Below are positions 5,301-5,356 of a stretch of DNA of 5,356 nt, piece after piece (position 1 is the stretch's first letter; each line of letters starts with the position of its first letter). The notes beneath the pieces were generated by a model that was not told the DNA's origin, did no database searches, and saw nothing but the letters and a program-made list of their open reading frames with translations. The translations under genes and the position numbers were made by a program. Source of the stretch: Planctomycetota bacterium (lineage in GTDB: Bacteria; Planctomycetota; UBA11346); the NCBI GenBank assembly GCA_013816645.1, contig JACDEC010000258.1:1-5356 (forward strand). The letters run 5' to 3'.

Positions 5301-5356
5301 TCACCAGCCGCCACCGGCTCCGCCGCCCCCGAAGCCGCCGCCGCCACCGAAGTGGC
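5301..5356 (-). CDS. C-terminal end of a probable TPM-domain (YgcG-like) protein, partial
   Basis: Only the last 18 full codons are in the window. On the minus strand they read HFGGGGGFGGGGAGGGW and then TGA at 5303-5301. A C-terminus of Gly runs with scattered Phe, ending Gly-Trp or similar, is typical of TPM-domain (TPM_phosphatase/YgcG) proteins, which are commonly encoded beside lemA. No part of the TPM domain itself is visible, so the call rests on the tail and the neighbour. The gene continues beyond the right edge and precedes lemA by 55 bases on the same strand. A different Gly-rich protein is possible. Confidence 0.65.
   Translation of the reverse strand, partial: HFGGGGGFGGGGAGGGW

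Noticed and set aside
5246..5347. 34-residue N-terminal extension of LemA
   Set aside because: It overlaps the end of the Gly-rich gene and places family-unlike sequence before a normal LemA anchor. GGAGG directly before 5245 decides the start.
1..5356. Search for CRISPR arrays, tRNA or rRNA genes, riboswitches, toxin-antitoxin pairs or a defence system
   Set aside because: I saw no regularly spaced repeats, tRNA-like cloverleaf, rRNA sequence or typical defence-protein motifs. The small gene and hydrolase do not look like a toxin-antitoxin pair.

Overview
The window is high-GC DNA with strongly G/C-ending codons in every host gene, interrupted by one less GC-biased insertion sequence. Gene content (lipoprotein alpha/beta-hydrolase, ABCB-type exporter, LemA next to a Gly-rich TPM-type protein) and Gram-negative lipoprotein features fit a proteobacterium. 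Lysobacter/Xanthomonas relatives are my best guess, but this is an inference from style and not a firm assignment.

Layout, left to right. Positions 1-82 hold the extreme 3' end of an IS630-type transposase (C-terminus LKDISDTGH) and its terminal repeat, related to but distinct from the complete IS further on. Positions 175-378 encode a 67-aa protein of unknown function with a good Shine-Dalgarno sequence. It is followed after 11 bases by a 334-aa predicted lipoprotein alpha/beta-hydrolase (390-1394). A 121-base intergenic stretch (1395-1515) carries three strong hairpins. The last of them abuts the TA target site of a complete IS630-family element (1518-2699) with 22-bp perfect inverted repeats and an intact DDE transposase. 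The transposase stop codon uses the duplicated TA outside the element.

Downstream, a 617-aa ABC half-transporter exporter (2774-4627) runs rightward. It converges with a leftward pair: the end of a probable TPM-domain protein (5301-5356, partial) followed by lemA (4646-5245). The two convergent genes are only 18 bases apart, and both stop codons lie in the arms of one hairpin.

Functionally the host genes are envelope-related: a lipidated hydrolase, an inner-membrane exporter and a membrane-anchored LemA with its TPM neighbour. Nothing in the sequence links them into one pathway. I do not see a clear undescribed system. The most interesting points are the mobile-element architecture (two related IS630 ends in the same orientation bracketing two genes, insertion beside hairpins, stop codon completed by the target) and the shared convergent hairpin.
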